From: Apis mellifera
Lineage: Eukaryota > Arthropoda > Insecta > Hymenoptera > Apidae
Length of the DNA: 64,000 bases
Assembly (NCBI RefSeq): GCF_003254395.2
Contig: NC_037638.1
Coordinates: 24,319,352-24,383,351 of the forward strand
Reading direction: 5' to 3'
Below the pieces are notes generated by a model. It was not told the DNA's origin. It did not search any database and was given only the letters and a program-made list of their open reading frames with translations. Both the position numbers and the translations under genes were made by a program. Positions 1 through 12,600 of this stretch are shown here, piece by piece. Numbering within the stretch: position 1 is the stretch's first letter; each line of letters opens with the position of its first letter.

Positions 1-1228
1 TCTCGTATTTGCGACACTCGAGCCTCGAGAGAAGGAAGGAGGCTTGCTCGAGAGATAAGGAAAGAGGAGTCGGCCTTTAACAGAGGCGACGCGAGTGTTG
101 AAACTGTTGAACCACGGTTAACGTGGGATCTTTGGTAAAGTGATAGGAAGAAGTGGCTTTCGTTTCTCATTTCTCGGGCCTCGAGTAGACTTTAGATATC
201 TCTCTATATAAGCAAACTGGACCGCTCGTTCAACGACCATCTCGAGCTCGGATCTTGAGCAAAGGTTTGTCTCCGTTTAACGAGAGCAAAATGTAAATGT
301 CAGTCCGTCAGTGGAGAGAGATGCGTGGATGGAAAAAATAGTCGGACATTTTTTTTTTTTTTTGGATTTTTCGGGGGTTTCCCTTCCCTTTTTGTTTATA
401 CAAGAGGGAATTTAAAAATTTTAAATTTCTGTTCAGCTTTTTGATCAGATTCCAAGATCCATCGATTATTTTACGAATTTTTTTCTCTGTTGTTCGACAT
501 TCGTTTAAGAAAAGAGAAAGATATTTTAATCTCGAGGAATAAGATCCTCCTTCCCGTCCCATTGGATAGAAATGAAAAAGAAAAAGAAAAATGGATTATT
601 CGAAGATCGTTCGAGGATCGTATATATATATATACAACATTGCATTGTTTCGTCCATCTTTGAATGGCGCGTGTGACAATAAAGAAGAATCACCTCGAAA
701 ACTCGATACCTACTTCATCTAAAAATATTTCATACCTCGCCGACAAACAGAATACCTCTTTGTAATCGCGAATAGAGAAAAGAGGAAAAATTCAACCGAC
801 GGTATTTTCCGATACCTCGTTTCATTTAGTACCGAGAGATATTCATTTACGACACATAATCTTTCCCTCCCTCCTCTCTCTCTCTCTCTCTTTATGTATA
901 CATATATACATAAGGCCGCGGTAAATAGGGATTATTCGAGTAAAACGAATGAGCCGTGCCTACTGTTTTGTAAGCCAAATGGGATTAACTGGTCGTACAT
1001 AAGGGATGCGGTTTTTTTTTTTTTCGCGGAGGAAATTCCCGGCGCATTGTCGTCGACGATATCTGGCCAAGGCAGCACGAAGAGAATAGAGTAGCAGGAA
1101 GAGTAGAATGGGGATTACGAGCAGGTGAATACTTCATTATGAAGCCTGCATGGAAACTTGCGGAATGGTAATACTTTAACAGGCCGAGGAGGAGCATGGC
1201 TGCGGTTGTCCCGGTGGACTATCATCCG

Positions 1229-1239
1229 CCCCCCCCCCC
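1229..1239 (+). repeat. C11 homopolymer
   Basis: Eleven consecutive C are followed by CCT-rich sequence. The complementary strand is G-rich and could form a G-quadruplex. Confidence 0.8.
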
Positions 1240-1293
1240 TCCCTCCCCTTCTCCTTTGATGGAAGAAAGGATTATTCTTAACTAGGAAAAGGG

Positions 1294-1300
<7 letters not shown>

Positions 1301-1324
<24 letters not shown>
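1301..1324 (+). repeat. (CT)n microsatellite
   Basis: About 12 perfect CT units. Confidence 0.9.
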
Positions 1325-1441
1325 TTTTCTCCTCCATTTTCTCCGGCGCCACTATCTCCATTACTTCTTCGTCGACGATAATTGTTGCTGTCGTTGGGGG
1401 AAAAAAGCTGGCTTCATTGTTTCGAAATTTTTATCTACGAA

Positions 1442-1467
1442 ATATATATATATATATATATATATAT
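1442..1467 (+). repeat. (AT)n microsatellite
   Basis: About 13 AT units immediately before a pyrimidine-rich acceptor-like sequence ending in ACAG at 1491. Confidence 0.9.
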
Positions 1468-2244
1468 TCTTCTTTTTGTCTCTAATTACAGCGGTTATTC
1501 CACCACTTGTTCTTCAATTATACCGAGTGCGTCTTTATTATTACAACCACGCGAAAATCTTCCACCCTTCTCTCTTTTCTCTCCCTCTCCCTCTTCCAAG
1601 TCTAAATTTCGATCCTCGCAAAAAAAAAAAAAAAAGAAACTACACGCTTCTCGCGATGCCGTGATCCATCGCCAATTAAAATTTCCTCTCTTCTTATCAA
1701 GAAGGATTGGGGAAGAGAAAAGAGTATATATATGGGTGAGATAAAGGAGAGCCAATGTTCGAATTAGTCGGTGTTTCGGAGACACGCGTTCGGATTTTCT
1801 CTCTCTCTTTCTCTCTCTGAGAAACAATTTCTTTCTCGCTTCCTTGCTCTCATGGTAAGAGCAAAAATTAGAGGGGAGGAGGTGAATTGCCTGGAAGGAT
1901 GGAATTGCTCGATAGAGATCGAGCTTCGCCAATAACCGGTCCTCCTCTTCCTTCTCCTCTTCCTCTTCTTGCTCCTCCACCGGCAAAAGTCTTCGACTCG
2001 ACGTTGTTTCACCGTTTCGTTCGCTCGAAACTCGTGCTCGTCGCTTTTGATAACTTGGTCGGACAACCGTTTCCCGGTCCCTACGATCTTGTATCGAAGG
2101 CACGTATCGCCCTGTCACGATTTATCATTGGAGATAGCCGGTACACGGGAGGAACGTTGTTGGTTGGCGTTACGATAAAGATCGCACGTAGTGCACGTAA
2201 CTCGTTCGAGGATCTACGAGGAAACGTTTGAGCTGAATCGGGGC

Positions 2245-3080
2245 CTGAAATCTGATCGATCGAGATCGTCGATACTCTCTCCATTTTTGTCCCCCCTATT
2301 TTTTTTCACTCGTCGAAAATAAGTTCGAAATTGGCAATTTATCGATTTTAATTTCAATAAAATCGATCGAAAATTACGTTTCTTATGAGGATTATAATAT
2401 GGCGGAGTCGTAAAAATCTGATCGATTCGAGATCGTCGATGCTCTCTCTTTCTCTTCTATCTTTTCTTTCGTCGAAAATTCGAAATTCTCCGTTCCATTT
2501 TGACGACCAAAAATTTAGTATCATATATTTTATATATTTTGAATAATACGAAAAAAATTAATCACGTAGAATATAAAATATAGAAAATATATAAAAGATA
2601 TAGTAAACAATTGAATTTCGATAATTATTATCAGAAAATGTTGGAGATATCGTTATTGATAATTTCTTTATTTCAATTTTGACGACCAAAAATATTTATA
2701 AATTAAATATGTGGAGTTGTCGTAAAAATCTGATCGATCGTTGATATTTTTACTCGTCGAAAATAAATTCGAATTTCTCCGTTCCATTTTGACGGTCAAG
2801 ATCGATGTTCATGGATTAAATGAATTGTGATATAGAGCGCCTAATCAAAAAATTATTATATTTTTGTATAATACGAAATTTTGAATACGGGAAAATCAAT
2901 CGTATAGGCTGAAAGGGCACGATAAACAATGAATTATTATTATCAGAAAATGTTGGAGATATTATCAGTGACAATTTTCAATTTTGATGACAAAAAGTTT
3001 ATTTATGAGACGCATAAATTCAGCACTATTTATATTTTTGCGTTAATTATTGTCAGAAAATGTTGAAGAATAACTCTATA
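2245..3080. repeat. Decayed tandem array, about 3 copies
   Basis: Three diverged blocks share the same order of words. Each has CTGATCGAT followed by GATCGTCGAT or GATCGTTGAT (from about 2252, 2418 and 2732). Next comes CGTCGAAAATAA or a close relative, then TTCTCCGTTCCATTTTGACG (copies 2 and 3). A second module, TCAGAAAATGTTGGAGATAT followed by TTTTGACGACCAAAAA or TTTTGATGACAAAAAG, appears near 2632 and 2944, with a shorter echo near 3055. Spacing is roughly 170-310 bp, so the copies have diverged by substitution and indel. It has no coding content. I do not recognise a transposon family. Confidence 0.7.
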
Positions 3081-4880
3081 AAAAAGTGATTTTCATTGCA
3101 CAACTTTAGCTCATCTGTTATATAACAATAACATCGATCCGCTTGTTTAAACGCGTTATTAATTTAACATTAATTTACCATATTGCGGGGGAGATTATTA
3201 AGCGGAAAAAAGCAAAAGCGGGTGACACGAACGAAATACCAGCTTTAAAATTAAACCCTCTAAAAAGATGATAAACTCAATTTTGGATTCTTGATTAAAT
3301 TTAAAATGTAAACTACAATGACCTCTCTCCATGATTTTGTCATTAACAAAAAATAAAATACAAAATCGTCGAGGCTCGATACGTGTCTTTACTTTAAATC
3401 TATTTGTTCATACATATATCTAAAAAAAATCTAAACTTAAGTATATTCAAATATTGCCAAAGTACTTACTTGTCTCTATTTCACGAGCCAATAATTTTCT
3501 GTTTTTCAACGAGATCAAATACTATAACTTACACTTCAATTACTCGCTTATATCGCAATGAAGGCAATAACAGCGTTATAAGTAGATTTCATAATTGTAA
3601 TTGTAGATTCTTGTCTTGCTTATTTGCGTATTCTATTTGACACATGGGTGGTTAACCTTTAACTTGTCAGTTATCATATCAGTCTACAAACATTAAGATT
3701 AGTAAAAACACATAACTCGAGCGAATAAACTCCCTCCCTTCTCCTTTCTCATATGCATTTCAATGTCGTACATAATGATTCGAATAATGTACATTAACTG
3801 GACAAAATTCATTTTCAAATAATCGTAAAAAAATAATTGTTTCAATGTAATGCGTAACAACAAATATATTGAAATTTTAAACGTTTACAGATTAAACAAA
3901 ATACAATTAATCAATAATTGATCGATCACATTTCAACAGTTGGGAAATATTCTGTAAAATTTTTTAAGAAACGTTTAAATTTCAATTTTATAACATCTCA
4001 AAACATTTATTAATTTAAATCGTTATAAATTAGATAAGCTTTTCTTTTTTGTAAATTTAAAGTTAATTGTTTCGTCATCAGAAATTCGCACAATGTTTTA
4101 CTCGATTTTTTATACGTTCCATGTCGTTCCACGTTAATAAGAGTTGGATATACGAAAAGTAGAAACTTTCTACTTTATTTTACTGCAAAATTTTCCAAAA
4201 TTATATTAAAATTAATTTTAATATTTACGCTCGAGACATACACGAGTACAATCGAACGCTGATCACTTACTTAAAAGGATTCAAATCAAAAATATAATTT
4301 TATATTTCCATATTTTTCTATATAATGATCATTACATAATTTCTTTTTCATTCCACGTTAATTAAATGCAACGTTAATCCTTTCATTTTATACACGTTCA
4401 GTTATATTTTCATATTATATACATTCAACGTTCCCTAAAAATTAAATCTCCATATCAAAGAAAAAAAAATAATTTTCTCCAGTTAAGTCTCCTATTGTTC
4501 GAACATTTCTGCCAAGACAAATCCATAAAACATAGCTCAATTTGACTGATAATACGTAATTGCACGATAATAAATTCACGTTGAGAAAATGATGTTCCAC
4601 CCTCGTCGCGTTAAGAAATAATTCGATCGAAATTAGATCTCAATTATAGATAGACGTGTTATGCACAACACGGTATAATGTATAACTCGATCAACTCGAA
4701 CGAAGAATAGGAGAAATAAAATACGAGGAAAGAACTGCTCAAACGTGTACGAGAAAGAAATGTTCGACCGTTCGAAAAATACTTTCGAGAAACTCTTGGA
4801 AATTACCGCGTATTGTATAATTTCCTGGGAATTGGAGTTTTATTAACGCGATCATTCGAGATGACACGCGTCCCTCGGGC

Positions 4881-4896
4881 GGGGGGGGGGGGGGGG
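4881..4896 (+). repeat. G16 homopolymer
   Basis: Sixteen consecutive G after CGGGC. Further G runs follow at 4931-4945 (GGGAGGGGGGG, then GGGG), giving strong G-quadruplex potential on the plus strand. The exact length is prone to assembly error. Confidence 0.85.
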
Positions 4897-7197
4897 CTAT
4901 GAAACTCCTGACACACCGAGCGAGATACGAGGGAGGGGGGGTGGGGAGAGAGGAGGGTGAGAATACGCGGAGGGTTTTAAGGCCGGATTAAAGAGATTGC
5001 ACGATGGTGCGCGGTGCGGTTGGCGAGTAGTTGTCGGCGAATCGATGACGTTTGCGAATAGAGATGAATGGCGCGTTGAGGGGCGGTTTGTCCGGGGCGG
5101 TGTATCTTGGCAACCGTTCCGTTGGCTACTCGTGCCGGGCATAGATCACTTCCTACCCCTAATCGTTTTTCAAAACCCGTCCCGATCCATCCGCTGTCTC
5201 TATTTAACGGAGAATGATTAACCTCTCCACGTTTGCGCAAGATTTCCTCGTTTGGTTAGGGATTGTTCCTTCTAACCGGGGGGAGGGTAATCGGCACCTC
5301 GGCTCCCTACCTGTTGGTTGATTTCTTCTCGAGCGATATTATTATTCCGATTGTATTTGCTCGATATCGTTTAAACCGTGTCTGTTGAACGAATCATCTT
5401 GATTCGAGGAGAATCGAGCGATAATACACGACAATCGTTTTTTCCTAATTCGATATCCTTGTGTGCGTCTGCTCAACTCGAACGTCGAGTCGATCAGTTT
5501 TAATTATCGGTATCTTGTTCGAAACGCCGAACATTCGTCTTGATTTTTAAACAAATCTTTTAAATCTAGATTAATTTTGTCGGGTTATCGTTGAAGCATT
5601 GTCGAGCAATCGTGTCAAGTAATCTTAATTCCGATACCTGTTGGATCCTCGTCGAGTCATCCAAGCATCATACGTCGTCCACTTTTCAGTGATCAGAGAC
5701 GCGTCGTGTCCCGATATATTTCGCCACGCTCGAATATTTGCATAAACATGTAACAATCAACTGGCAACACGGATGCAAAATACGTTTATGTTTAAAATAT
5801 ATATCGCGTTGTAATTACATTTACAATTTAGACCAGGATATATGTGTCTTTCCATTTTATTAATTTAATTTCATTCCGTCCTTGTCTTAAATTCTTCACC
5901 GAATACTCTTTCATTTTTTTCTTTAATGTTCATTCAATTCTTTAATGTCGATCCATTCGCGTCAATCAACTATTCTCGTTTAAATTATCGATTATCCCCA
6001 ATTGGCAAGCTCGATGGTAAGATACATTTTTAAAAAAAATTTTAAGAGAATTTTAAGATACTTATCGTTTCGTTGGGATGAACAGGGGAGTATCGTGTGC
6101 CAAGAAAGAAATTTCTTTCTGAACCGGGGAAATTGCTCCCCATCCGAGGATGTCGTGGATGCGAAGAGTGCAAGTATGAAACGAAACCATCGAGGAGACC
6201 GCCTCCCCCGCGTTGAATATGCAACGCCCGGAAGTAAACGAATACCTTCGATAAATTTACAGTCTCTTGCTCAAAGGAATACGTAATCGGCTAGTTTTGA
6301 GTCGATTACTTCGCGCAACACGGAACACCACGATTATGCACCACAACATTGCATTCTTCAACATTCTGAAATTCTTCTGTCTCTCTGCCCTTTAATAAAC
6401 AATTTTTCGCCGTTCTTAATTTCTTTTCATCAAAATTTTCATCATTATTTCAAATTAATGGAAACCTTGGAATACCTTCAATTGTTTCGGGGGTGAAAGA
6501 GAGGTTAAGTTAGCGAAAACCTTGAGAACGTTAATAGGGTCGATCAATCGGAAATTGTTTCAAATTTTTACTTTGCACAAAAAAAAAAAGAAAAAATGTG
6601 CGCTCCACGTAGAAACTCGATCCGATCTCATCATCTCAATTAGCGAGACAATACATCTCACGTAACGTATTATCGTGCGCGATTAATTTTTTTTTTTTCA
6701 CTCCCCCAAAAATTCTAAAATTTCCCCCCAAACTGTGTTATTATTTTATATACTCAAATACGGAGGTCTCGAATTTCAAATTTGCATACGTACGTAGCCG
6801 CATACGTAAATACTTGGCTTCACTCTCAAGGGATCGTGGATTAAAGTAAAACCCGCGCAAATTTTGCCTCGGGATGCAAATAATAATAAAATAAAAATCA
6901 AATTCGCCTGGAAACGTTTCGAACATCGGAGAGATTTATCTTTTAAATTATCTCGTGACAAACTTATTGAAAAATTATCGATTATCTCACTCTACGAAAC
7001 GTGTTATGAAATCGTCGAAAGATGAATGGGGGAGGCGAGGAGGAGAAGGGGAGGGAAAGGTTGGAGCGCAAGTTGGCTCGTTGCAGAGGATACACTTTCC
7101 ATTTCACTTCTTTGCACGGGTGTTGATTACTTCCGACGGGGTTAAGCAAAGCTTCGAGCAAACCTTCTTTCGACGGGGACAAGTGAAAAAAAAAAAA

Positions 7198-7224
7198 GAG
7201 GAGGAGGAGGAGGAGGAGGAGGAA
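7198..7224 (+). repeat. (GAG)n microsatellite
   Basis: About nine GAG/GGA units follow an A12 run. This gives a false poly-Glu frame on plus and a poly-Ser frame on minus. Confidence 0.9.
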
Positions 7225-8671
7225 GAAGGGAGGAAGGCTGTAATGCCTCTGGCACCCCCTATTGTATCAACTTTCAAGTTCAGACCATAGAAACGCCTCG
7301 CGCTCCGGATTCTATCGCTGGTGGTTTCGTGGTGTGTGACTGTCGTGCTTAATTCTTTCGCTCCCCGCTTATTCTGAATGCGGTTCGAGTCTCCTCTTAT
7401 TTTTTTTTTCCGGGTAATTCGATCTGGATAGATATCTTCGTGAGTAAAAAAAAAAAAAAGGAAAAAAAATGGGAAGAAAGAGCTATTAACGCTATTTTTT
7501 TTCTTCGTAGGATTAATATTAACCTTTCTTCTTTTTTTTTTTTTTTTGTACGTTATCACGTATCATACATATTTATATATGATCCGTTAACCGCAAGCTT
7601 TGAACAAAATCCAGCATTCAATTTTTATTTATTTTATTTATTTGGAATAAATGAGCGATATATTTAGGTTTATCAGAGATATACTTTTGTGTATTCTGGA
7701 CGTATTATTATTGGACGTATTATTCTGTAATGGATTGATAATTTTCTTATATTATCCATCGTTTAGGCGAGGTTGAATTTCGGGATTGGATTGCTTGATG
7801 ATTTTTTTCCACTTCGAAACGATAGGGAAAGAATCAATTTAGCGAATAAATTTTTTCGTAATCACATCGTCGTGTCATTATATCATACTGACTTGCTTGA
7901 AATTTTAAAAATGTATTTTTTTACGGATAAATCATTGGATCAAACTATTTGCTGTTTATACATTTTCAACGACATTTTTCCCGATATCTGTCGCATAACG
8001 ATTAAAAGTATCTATTTTATACTTTAAATAAATTGATATAAAATAAAAACCCAGACGATATAATTTAATCTTTTCCTCGTCCCATTTTTTTTTTTGATTC
8101 ACTTTCGCAAATAAGATAAATCATCTCGCGTATATATATTTCTCCACGACATATTTTGATTCACTCATACATTCCAAGAAAATAAATCATCCGCTTCACC
8201 TCCCCACAAACATAACAACGTTTATTTATTTTTCAATAAAAAGGATATATATTCTCCCTCTTGCCTTAGACTTCTTCCTATTATTCAATCGTCCCGTAAT
8301 AAGGAAAAATTTTCGAAAGGGAGAAACGAAACGAAATTATTCCGTGTTGGCACGGAAATATTACAGTTTTTTTTTCCACTGTACCGCCATCGTTTCACCG
8401 CCAGAAATTCTTCCTCCACGGTTTTCTTGAACGGCACAACGGTAAGAAAAACCAATTTTAACATCAGCTGCGCCCGGGACGAATGATTATCGAATCCGGT
8501 TATCGATTCGCGAAGAGGGATCGACGAAAAAGCGAATGGACCGTGCCACGCCGATCTATCCGTGTTCCATTACTCTCGAGGGTGTCTCGACCACGTAGAC
8601 ATCTGTCTTCCCCTCTCGTTTTTCCCTTATTTCTGGACACGATATTTTTTTCCCTTTCCCCTCATCTCCAG

Positions 8672-8731
8672 AAACGTAACCGAGAATTTAATTTCTCGAT
8701 CAGTCAAACGCGAAACGATTGGGTTTGAAAG
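8672..8731 (+). CDS. Candidate 60-nt microexon (hypothetical)
   Basis: A long pyrimidine tract (TTTTTTTCCCTTTCCCCTCATCTCCAG, split here only by its two halves) ends in CAG at 8669-8671, a near-ideal acceptor. Sixty bases later comes AAAG followed by GTAAGG at 8732, a strong donor. In the frame starting one base into the exon there is no stop, and it reads about 19 residues (VTENLISRSVKRETIGFE is the core). The other two frames carry stops. Sixty nucleotides is divisible by three, as expected for a cassette exon. I do not recognise the peptide or the parent gene. Seen: the splice signals and the open frame. Inferred: that it is an exon. It could be a chance pairing in DNA full of pyrimidine tracts. 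Confidence 0.35.
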
Positions 8732-9212
8732 GTAAGGAATAACGTAACGAGGTAGTGCATTAAGCAGTCGAATATCGACCATCTAAGGGTACATATTTTA
8801 CACGTGTATCGTTCGATAGGGAACGAAGCTACGCTTCGTCTTATCCTAACTAAATTTTCTTCTCTTATCTACTCGAGCTTTCTGCATTTATACATCCACG
8901 TTTCAGATTCATATCCCTGTTTGTTCAATCATCCGTGTCACACTTTGTCTTGTGACGCTTGATATTGTTGATATTTGTTGATAAAATGTTTTTTAACTTG
9001 ACGAAAAAAAGCGACACTCGAGATATTGAACGATGAAATTATCTAATTCTATTTAAATAGAATTATTAAATCGTTACGAGAATTAAGAATCATTAGGATT
9101 ATTACTTTCTTAAAATTATCCAGAGAGAAATTTTTGATTTTTATCAACGTAAGATGATGTTATATACGTAATACCGTTTGCTCAGTTTGTCCAAAATCGT
9201 GAAGGCTGAAGG
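8732..9212. other. Unique AT-rich spacer, nothing recognised
   Basis: No repeat array, RNA gene or open frame of interest was seen. Confidence 0.5.
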
Positions 9213-9443
9213 CTATTTGACTGCTGTACGTGTTCTCAAAGATTCTCTTCCGGTTCCATATCCACTTCCATATCCATCCTGGATCAGCTTTGGGAAATAA
9301 TCTATCACCCCACGGGTATCCCCCTTCGGCGAAACTTTCTTGAGATACCGTTTAACCGTGATGAAATCTTGGGTCTTGGAAAAGTTTCCTCGTATTTTGG
9401 GTGTAATGACTGGGTATCCAAAAACATGATTCCAATTAAACAT
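9213..9443 (-). CDS. Overlapping alternative frame, hypothetical 76 aa
   Basis: The frame runs from the ATG at 9443-9441 to TAG at 9215-9213. It is open much further upstream but without an ATG. Codon use is varied and it contains a Gly/Tyr run made by two GGATATGGAA repeats. It competes with the 98-codon frame on the same strand, so at most one of them is the real product. Otherwise the pair marks a frameshift in a decayed gene. No family is recognised. Confidence 0.2.
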   Translation of the reverse strand: MFNWNHVFGYPVITPKIRGNFSKTQDFITVKRYLKKVSPKGDTRGVIDYFPKLIQDGYGSGYGTGRESLRTRTAVK

Positions 9444-9601
9444 CCACCAAGCAATAATAAGAAATTTCGATAAAAAAGTTTTACCAATGAAAAGAAGCGC
9501 GCCGAAAAAGAAAGATCTTGCTCGATAACGCAAAATTTTAGAAGAATATAACACACAACGTGCAAATTGATAACATAGATTTGGCAACACACAATTGGCA
9601 T
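9305..9601 (-). CDS. Hypothetical small membrane protein or pseudogene
   Basis: This is a 98-codon minus-strand frame with a true ATG at 9601-9599 and a stop at 9307-9305. Residues about 1-30 are hydrophobic and Cys-rich. Residues about 42-62 form a clear membrane segment (core FYRNFLLLLGGCLIGIMFL). A soluble tail follows with a Pro/Lys-rich stretch (HPKYEETFPRPKISSRLNG) and a basic end. The composition is varied and not driven by any simple repeat, unlike most open frames in the window. A second minus-strand frame overlaps it, ends at 9213 and also reads smoothly (GYPVITPKIRGNFSK, then a GYGSGYGTG run). That pattern would fit a frameshifted pseudogene whose reading frame has slipped, but it may equally be chance. 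I see no intron signals. I do not recognise a family. Confidence 0.3.
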   Translation of the reverse strand: MPIVCCQIYVINLHVVCYILLKFCVIEQDLSFSARFFSLVKLFYRNFLLLLGGCLIGIMFLDTQSLHPKYEETFPRPKISSRLNGISRKFRRRGIPVG

Positions 9602-9626
9602 CGTATGCTGATATTAGTTTTATCAA

Positions 9627-12600
9627 GTATATGCTGTTTGTCGCGGAATACGAACATGTTTATTTCATCGGTTCAATTTTCGATTGCGATTGGCAATGTT
9701 AATTATCGCTTTGAACGATATTCGACGATGGAACGAAAGCCAGAGTGATTTTTAACACCCCTTTTATATTTTCGAATCGATCTTCTTCCTATTGAGAGCT
9801 CGGTTTAATGATTGTTGTGAATCTGCTCGCTCGAATTAATAACTCTCGATATTTTTTTTTTTTTTTTCCCCTCCTCTCCTTTTATATATAACACGTTCGT
9901 CTTAATTCCAAGTTGTTAAACAGAGTCATCGAAATCAGGTTGAACCATTGCTTTTTCCATTGCTCCTTCCATTGTTCAAGGATCATCCCAATTTTACGAA
10001 AATATACATACACACACACGTACGATCTCTCTTCCGTTTAAACACACTTTTCATTGATTGAATGTACATCCATTAAACGGGCCTCGAACACCCTGTCCCC
10101 GTGATATGTATACATATTTTGGTTGAAACGAAACAGAATGATTTTATAATAATGCCAACGTATCCAATTGATGGACGTAATTAAATCAACGTTTATTCCA
10201 ATATTAATATCAATTTAATAAACACAAACTCCTCTCCTCTCCTCTCCTCTCTTCCACTGATTTTCGAAATGCGAACTCGTTCGGCAAATATATACATATA
10301 TATATACGTGTGTATGTGTATCTCGTTCTACTCTTCCTATGGATATTAACCAAATTTTCCTCGACTAAGTCCTTGGATACATATAGGAAATATTCGTAGA
10401 TCGATTGGATTAATAAATATTTAATTTTTAATAACAGATTAATCTTGCGAGTCGAGATTATATTTCGAACGGAACTTGAAATTTGAAATTGGACCGAGTT
10501 GCAGATACCCCTTTTCAAAAGGGTAAAAGCAAGGTCAGTTTGAAGGGTGAGGGAGGGGGGTTTGTTTATTTGGCAAGAAACATTCCTTTCATTTCTCCCT
10601 ATTTGGTTAACCTATAAATTTCTGAAATACTCTGCGACTATAAAAAAAGAAAAATGAAAAAAAAAAAATGTCGATTTATCGTCATCACGAGGATGGAGGA
10701 GAGAAGGAGAGACGGAAGAAGAAACAAACGCTTCGTAATATCGTTCTGCTATTTCTGCTTATTGAATCGTGTGTAATATAACGCGAAATGTTTGCATTTC
10801 ACACACACACACACACGTAGTTGTGCGGTGTGTAGGAGGGTCGTTGGAGGATAAATGTCTCATCGATTAAGCGACGATGTGTGCATGTATATACATGTGT
10901 GTTTCTTGACACGAAAAATACGACGAAGCTTAAGTAAGAATAACTTTGTTTCCTTTAACACGCGGAGTGGGAGGGAGGAAAACTCGTTTATCGAGGAACA
11001 ATTGTTATATAATATTTCATTCATAATTCCTTTTAAACTTTACTTACATATATAATGGACGTATTATAATAATAATAATAATAATAAAATGAAAAATCGA
11101 CCAACATCGCCTACATCTTCGTTTATTTTAGCCTATCGATTTTCATAGGTTCGAACTATGATATATTAAAAATATAGCACATAGCCGCGTCCTATAAAGG
11201 ATAAATCTTTTGCTCGCATCTATTTTCATTATTAGCGAGGGGAGGGGGAGGAAAACGTAATCTTTCTCTGCTAAAAGGTAAACCAGTGAGAAATTGATGC
11301 GTTAATCAAAATGTATGATAGCTCTTTTCGAGATCAAAATTTACAAGAGATTTACTTGCACCACAGTTTGGGGAACTTATCTTCGAAGCGACTCTTATAA
11401 CAAGCTAGACAGATACCAATTGCCACGTCCAAACACTTTAACGTTGTCGGGTTTCACACGTGCGTGTCTATCCTCCGTGTCGTATACGTGACATACAACA
11501 TTTCAACGCACTTTGGCCTTCCCTAAAATAATTTTACAATTTAATAATTTTTAATTAAACCGAGCTTGTAATTTAAATTATTTACCATACTTTAAGGTGA
11601 TCGAGCCAAACTACTTCTATCGTTCTTGAAAAAAAGTCACACGGAATGGTATTTGTCACATATATTTTGTCCAAAAGGGCGATCTATATCTAAACTAAAT
11701 CAATGCATAGAATCAAGGATATATGTTATAATGTATCGATATAATACAAAAATCTTTTTATTTCTCATAATATAATTATAATTTGTAACGATAGTTTAAT
11801 TTATAAACGTTTTATGTTTATCTTATCTAAACGATTATCCTTAAAACTTTATAAATGAAAATAATTTTCACGATTTTGAATATTATACTTTTCTTCTACT
11901 ATTATCTAAAAATTGTCTAAAGCGAAGATGGACGATCCTCGCCCCTCCTCGCAATCCCCTTCTCTTCCACCAGTGAATGATATTCATTCTACTCGCAAAA
12001 TATATTGTTCTATTTCTAAATTAGAGCGAACCAACATCTCGAAGATTCATACGATCTTTTATAACAGACGCGACGAATAATGTACACGCGAAGAGAGATT
12101 TCGTTTTCCGAAACGTTAACCATTTCAGTTCTATTTATAAAATGGCAAGGGGGGAGGGAGGCCACCCGATATTCGGGGGTATCTTATTTTCGGCGAGGAA
12201 TAAGGAAAGGGGAAGGAGGGGTTGCCAGTTGTCAAGGAACGGATGTTCACCAACTTTCTACTTAAAGCAATATCCCGCGAGGACCGCAAAAATCTCGGCC
12301 ATTAGAGAGTTCCGTGACGAGTTCCTCCTTTCTAAGACGTCAACTTCTCCTCGGTGAAGGAAATTCTTTTGTTCGTGCGGGTCCGTATGTATGGGCGCAT
12401 ACTGTCGTATATAAAGGGGATATTTTTAAACCCCGGGAGTAGAAAAGCAGCTTGCCCATTGAAGGACGCATTATATGCGGAGCAGAAAATAGTCCGTCAT
12501 AGACTCGCTAGTGTTTCCTCCTTAATTTGAAAAACCGTCTCGCTCGCATTCTTGGCGACGTTTAGCGCGAGACGCCGTTTATTTTTCAATTCAGGTTAAT

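Larger units (their letters stand above)
1..2226. other. Non-coding stretch with simple repeats
   Basis: I see no gene here. The stretch holds T runs near 349-363, a CT tract at 874-893, an 11-base C run at 1229-1239, a CT tract at 1301-1324 and a TA tract at 1442-1467. A good-looking plus-strand splice acceptor lies at 1490-1491: a T-rich tract ending in TTACAG, with exon sequence from 1492. I found no convincing donor to pair with it. The long minus-strand frame at 1495-2118 is rich in E, R and K because the strand is purine-biased, and I do not treat it as coding. Confidence 0.6.
3087..8671. other. Long AT-rich stretch, no gene supported
   Basis: Mostly AT-rich unique sequence. Notable items are a G16 run at 4881-4896 inside a G-rich patch (4881-4945) and a GGA tract at 7198-7224. 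Short frames such as 5 kb (both strands) and 6002-6286 plus lack splice context or recognisable motifs. A possible minus-strand donor (CAA then GTAAGTA) lies near 3474 but has no obvious partner. Confidence 0.55.

Noticed and set aside
1495..2118. 207-codon minus-strand frame
   Set aside because: Glu/Arg/Lys-rich shadow of CT-rich plus-strand DNA, crossing an A15 run.
3404..3640. 78-codon plus-strand frame
   Set aside because: Phe/Ile/Ser/Thr-rich, AT-rich composition and no splice or homology signal.
12408..12416. TATATAAAG as a promoter
   Set aside because: No initiator at the right distance and no frame or leader downstream.
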